This document shows, piece after piece, positions 5,042 to 6,321 of a stretch of 6,321 bases of DNA. The translations under genes were made by a program, and so were the position numbers. The DNA lies in the NCBI GenBank assembly GCA_021819635.1, contig JAKAQQ010000051.1, positions 1 to 6,321 of the forward strand, given 5' to 3'. Origin of the DNA: Pseudomonadota bacterium (GTDB taxonomy: Bacteria > Pseudomonadota > Gammaproteobacteria > JAKAQQ01). A model generated the notes under the pieces. That model saw only the letters and a list, made by a program, of their open reading frames with translations. It had not been told where the DNA came from and ran no database searches. Position 1 is the stretch's first letter. The number at the start of each line of letters is the position of its first letter.

Positions 5042-6321
5042 TCACGGGGAAGCCGTCCCCGCGCGGTCGCGGCCACACTGGCCGCGGTAGTAGAGCAACG
5101 GAATCACAAAGAGGGTCAGAAGCGTCGACACCGCCGCTCCGAAAATGAGCGAAATGGCGAGCCCGTTGAACACAGGATCGCTCAACATGGCCGCGGAGCC
5201 AAGCATCACGGCCAGGGCGGTCAGGAGAATCGGGCGCATGCGCACCGCCCCCGCCTCCAGGATCGAGGCCTCAAGCCCGTGACCGGAGGCGCGGCGGGCG
5301 AGGGTGAAATCGATGAGGAGCAGCGAGTTTCGCACCACGATGCCGGCGAGCGCAATCACACCGATCATGGACGTGGCGGTAAAGGGTTCGCGCAGAAGCC
5401 AGTGGCCCGGGAACACCCCGATGAGGGTCATCGGGATGGCGCCCATGACGATCAGGGGAAGACGGAACGATCGATAGTAGCCAACAAGCAGGAGGTAGAT
5501 GAGCACCAGGGCCACAAGGAAGGCACGACCGAGATCTCGGAAAACGTTGAGGGTAAGGCGCATCTCCCCAAGCCAGTCAAGCGTGTCGTGGACCAACGCG
5601 TGAGGAACACTCGGGACCAAGCCGAGATTGCCGACTCGGAGTCGTCCTCCTCCGGGGACCGGGCTCCCGTCGAGACGTCGCGTCAGGGCCACGACGGCAT
5701 CAAGGGGGTTGGACGCAAGCATGTGCCCGCTCACGTACACAACCCGGTGCTGGTCACGGGTGTAATACGGGCGAGGGCTCTGCGCGCGAACCAGGCGGGC
5801 CACGGCCGAGAGCGGCACGCGGCGCCCCCCCGGGGCCACCAGCACGACATCCTCAAGCGATCCGGGGCCAAGCCGGCGGCGGGCAAGACGGACGATGATG
5901 GGAACCGGAGCGGGCGATCGGGGGTCATGCGCGAGGCCGACAGTGGTGGCGTGAAATGCGACCGAAAGGGCACGGGCCACCGCACGCGGCGTGAACCCGA
6001 GAAGGGCCGCCTCGCGGGGGCGGACGATGATCTTCCAGCGCGGGAGCGCACGGCCGACGGAATCGTCCACGTTAACCATGCCGTAGGTGCGGCGGTAGTC
6101 CTCACGGGCGATCCTTCGCGCCAAGAGACGAAGGCGACGATAGTCCGGGCCGGTGAGCGCGGCCAGCATTTGCGAACGTACAGGCGGCCCCGGAGGCGTT
6201 TGGAAGATCTTGATCCGGGCGTCGGGGAAACGACGCGCAACCCGGGCCAGTGTGCGGTGGAGGAGTACGGCAATTCCGTGGGAGCCAACGGACCGCTCGC
6301 TCGTGGCTCGAAGGTAACCGC
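5042..6321 (-). CDS. RND efflux permease, C-terminal part (5' end cut by window)
   Basis: The frame is open from the window edge to the TGA at 5042-5044 and gives the last 425 residues of a protein family normally about 1,000-1,100 long. PPGPPVRSQMLAALTGPDY (42-60) and residues to about 255 belong to the second periplasmic loop (porter and docking subdomains). Five membrane helices follow at about 266-285, 287-309, 317-338, 361-379 and 385-411, corresponding to TM8-TM12. TM10 reads MIGVIALAGIVVRNSLLLIDF and TM11 begins RMRPILLTALAVMLGSAAM; these are RND hallmarks. Such proteins are proton-driven exporters working with a periplasmic adaptor and an outer-membrane channel, presumably encoded upstream and outside the window. 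Arg330 sits where AcrB has Lys940, while the TM11 Arg362 and the following Thr are retained. The substrate cannot be told; the PPGPPV and VVRNS motifs fit neither classic AcrB nor CusA. The DUF2892 and PsiE-like genes follow closely. Confidence 0.92.
   Translation of the reverse strand, partial: GYLRATSERSVGSHGIAVLLHRTLARVARRFPDARIKIFQTPPGPPVRSQMLAALTGPDYRRLRLLARRIAREDYRRTYGMVNVDDSVGRALPRWKIIVRPREAALLGFTPRAVARALSVAFHATTVGLAHDPRSPAPVPIIVRLARRRLGPGSLEDVVLVAPGGRRVPLSAVARLVRAQSPRPYYTRDQHRVVYVSGHMLASNPLDAVVALTRRLDGSPVPGGGRLRVGNLGLVPSVPHALVHDTLDWLGEMRLTLNVFRDLGRAFLVALVLIYLLLVGYYRSFRLPLIVMGAIPMTLIGVFPGHWLLREPFTATSMIGVIALAGIVVRNSLLLIDFTLARRASGHGLEASILEAGAVRMRPILLTALAVMLGSAAMLSDPVFNGLAISLIFGAAVSTLLTLFVIPLLYYRGQCGRDRAGTASP

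Overview
The window is GC-rich, densely coded bacterial DNA. The best fit is a gammaproteobacterium, possibly an acidophilic or sulfur/iron-oxidising chemolithotroph. This rests on the proteobacterial-type glutamate-cysteine ligase (GshA), a type IV pilin with a PilE-like C-terminal disulfide region, a PsiE homologue and an RND permease followed by a small DUF2892 protein. The lineage is an inference from protein style and was not tested by a search.

Left part, plus strand (1-3033): the 3' part of a type IV pilin gene cut by the window edge; gshA with a GTG start; a promoter-like site lying over the 3' end of gshA; a 76-residue soluble protein of unknown function; and an outer-membrane-type lipoprotein with a Ysc84/SYLF domain. 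The last two probably form a short transcription unit. A strong imperfect hairpin 13 bases after the lipoprotein stop, plus a second GC-rich hairpin, fill the short convergent gap (3034-3144).

Middle (3145-4243): a divergent pair. On the minus strand is a 126-128 residue protein of unknown function ending in a glycine-rich GGGKIQIP-type tail. On the plus strand is a 188-residue protein with a zincin-type HEVCHH motif. They share a 145-base gap with a small palindromic, promoter-like core usable in both directions and a consensus Shine-Dalgarno sequence that has no start codon at the right distance.

Right part, minus strand (4288-6321): read in transcription order, the C-terminal ~425 residues of an RND efflux permease (cut by the window edge), a 76-residue DUF2892 membrane protein, and a four-helix PsiE-family membrane protein. 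Gaps are 39 bases and then a 14-base overlap, so this looks like one operon. The permease carries Arg where AcrB has the proton-relay Lys940.

No tRNA, rRNA, CRISPR array, insertion sequence or phage gene was recognised. I see no clearly new multi-gene defence or mobile system. The least-understood items are the HEVCHH protein with its divergent partner, and the RND-DUF2892-PsiE cassette.
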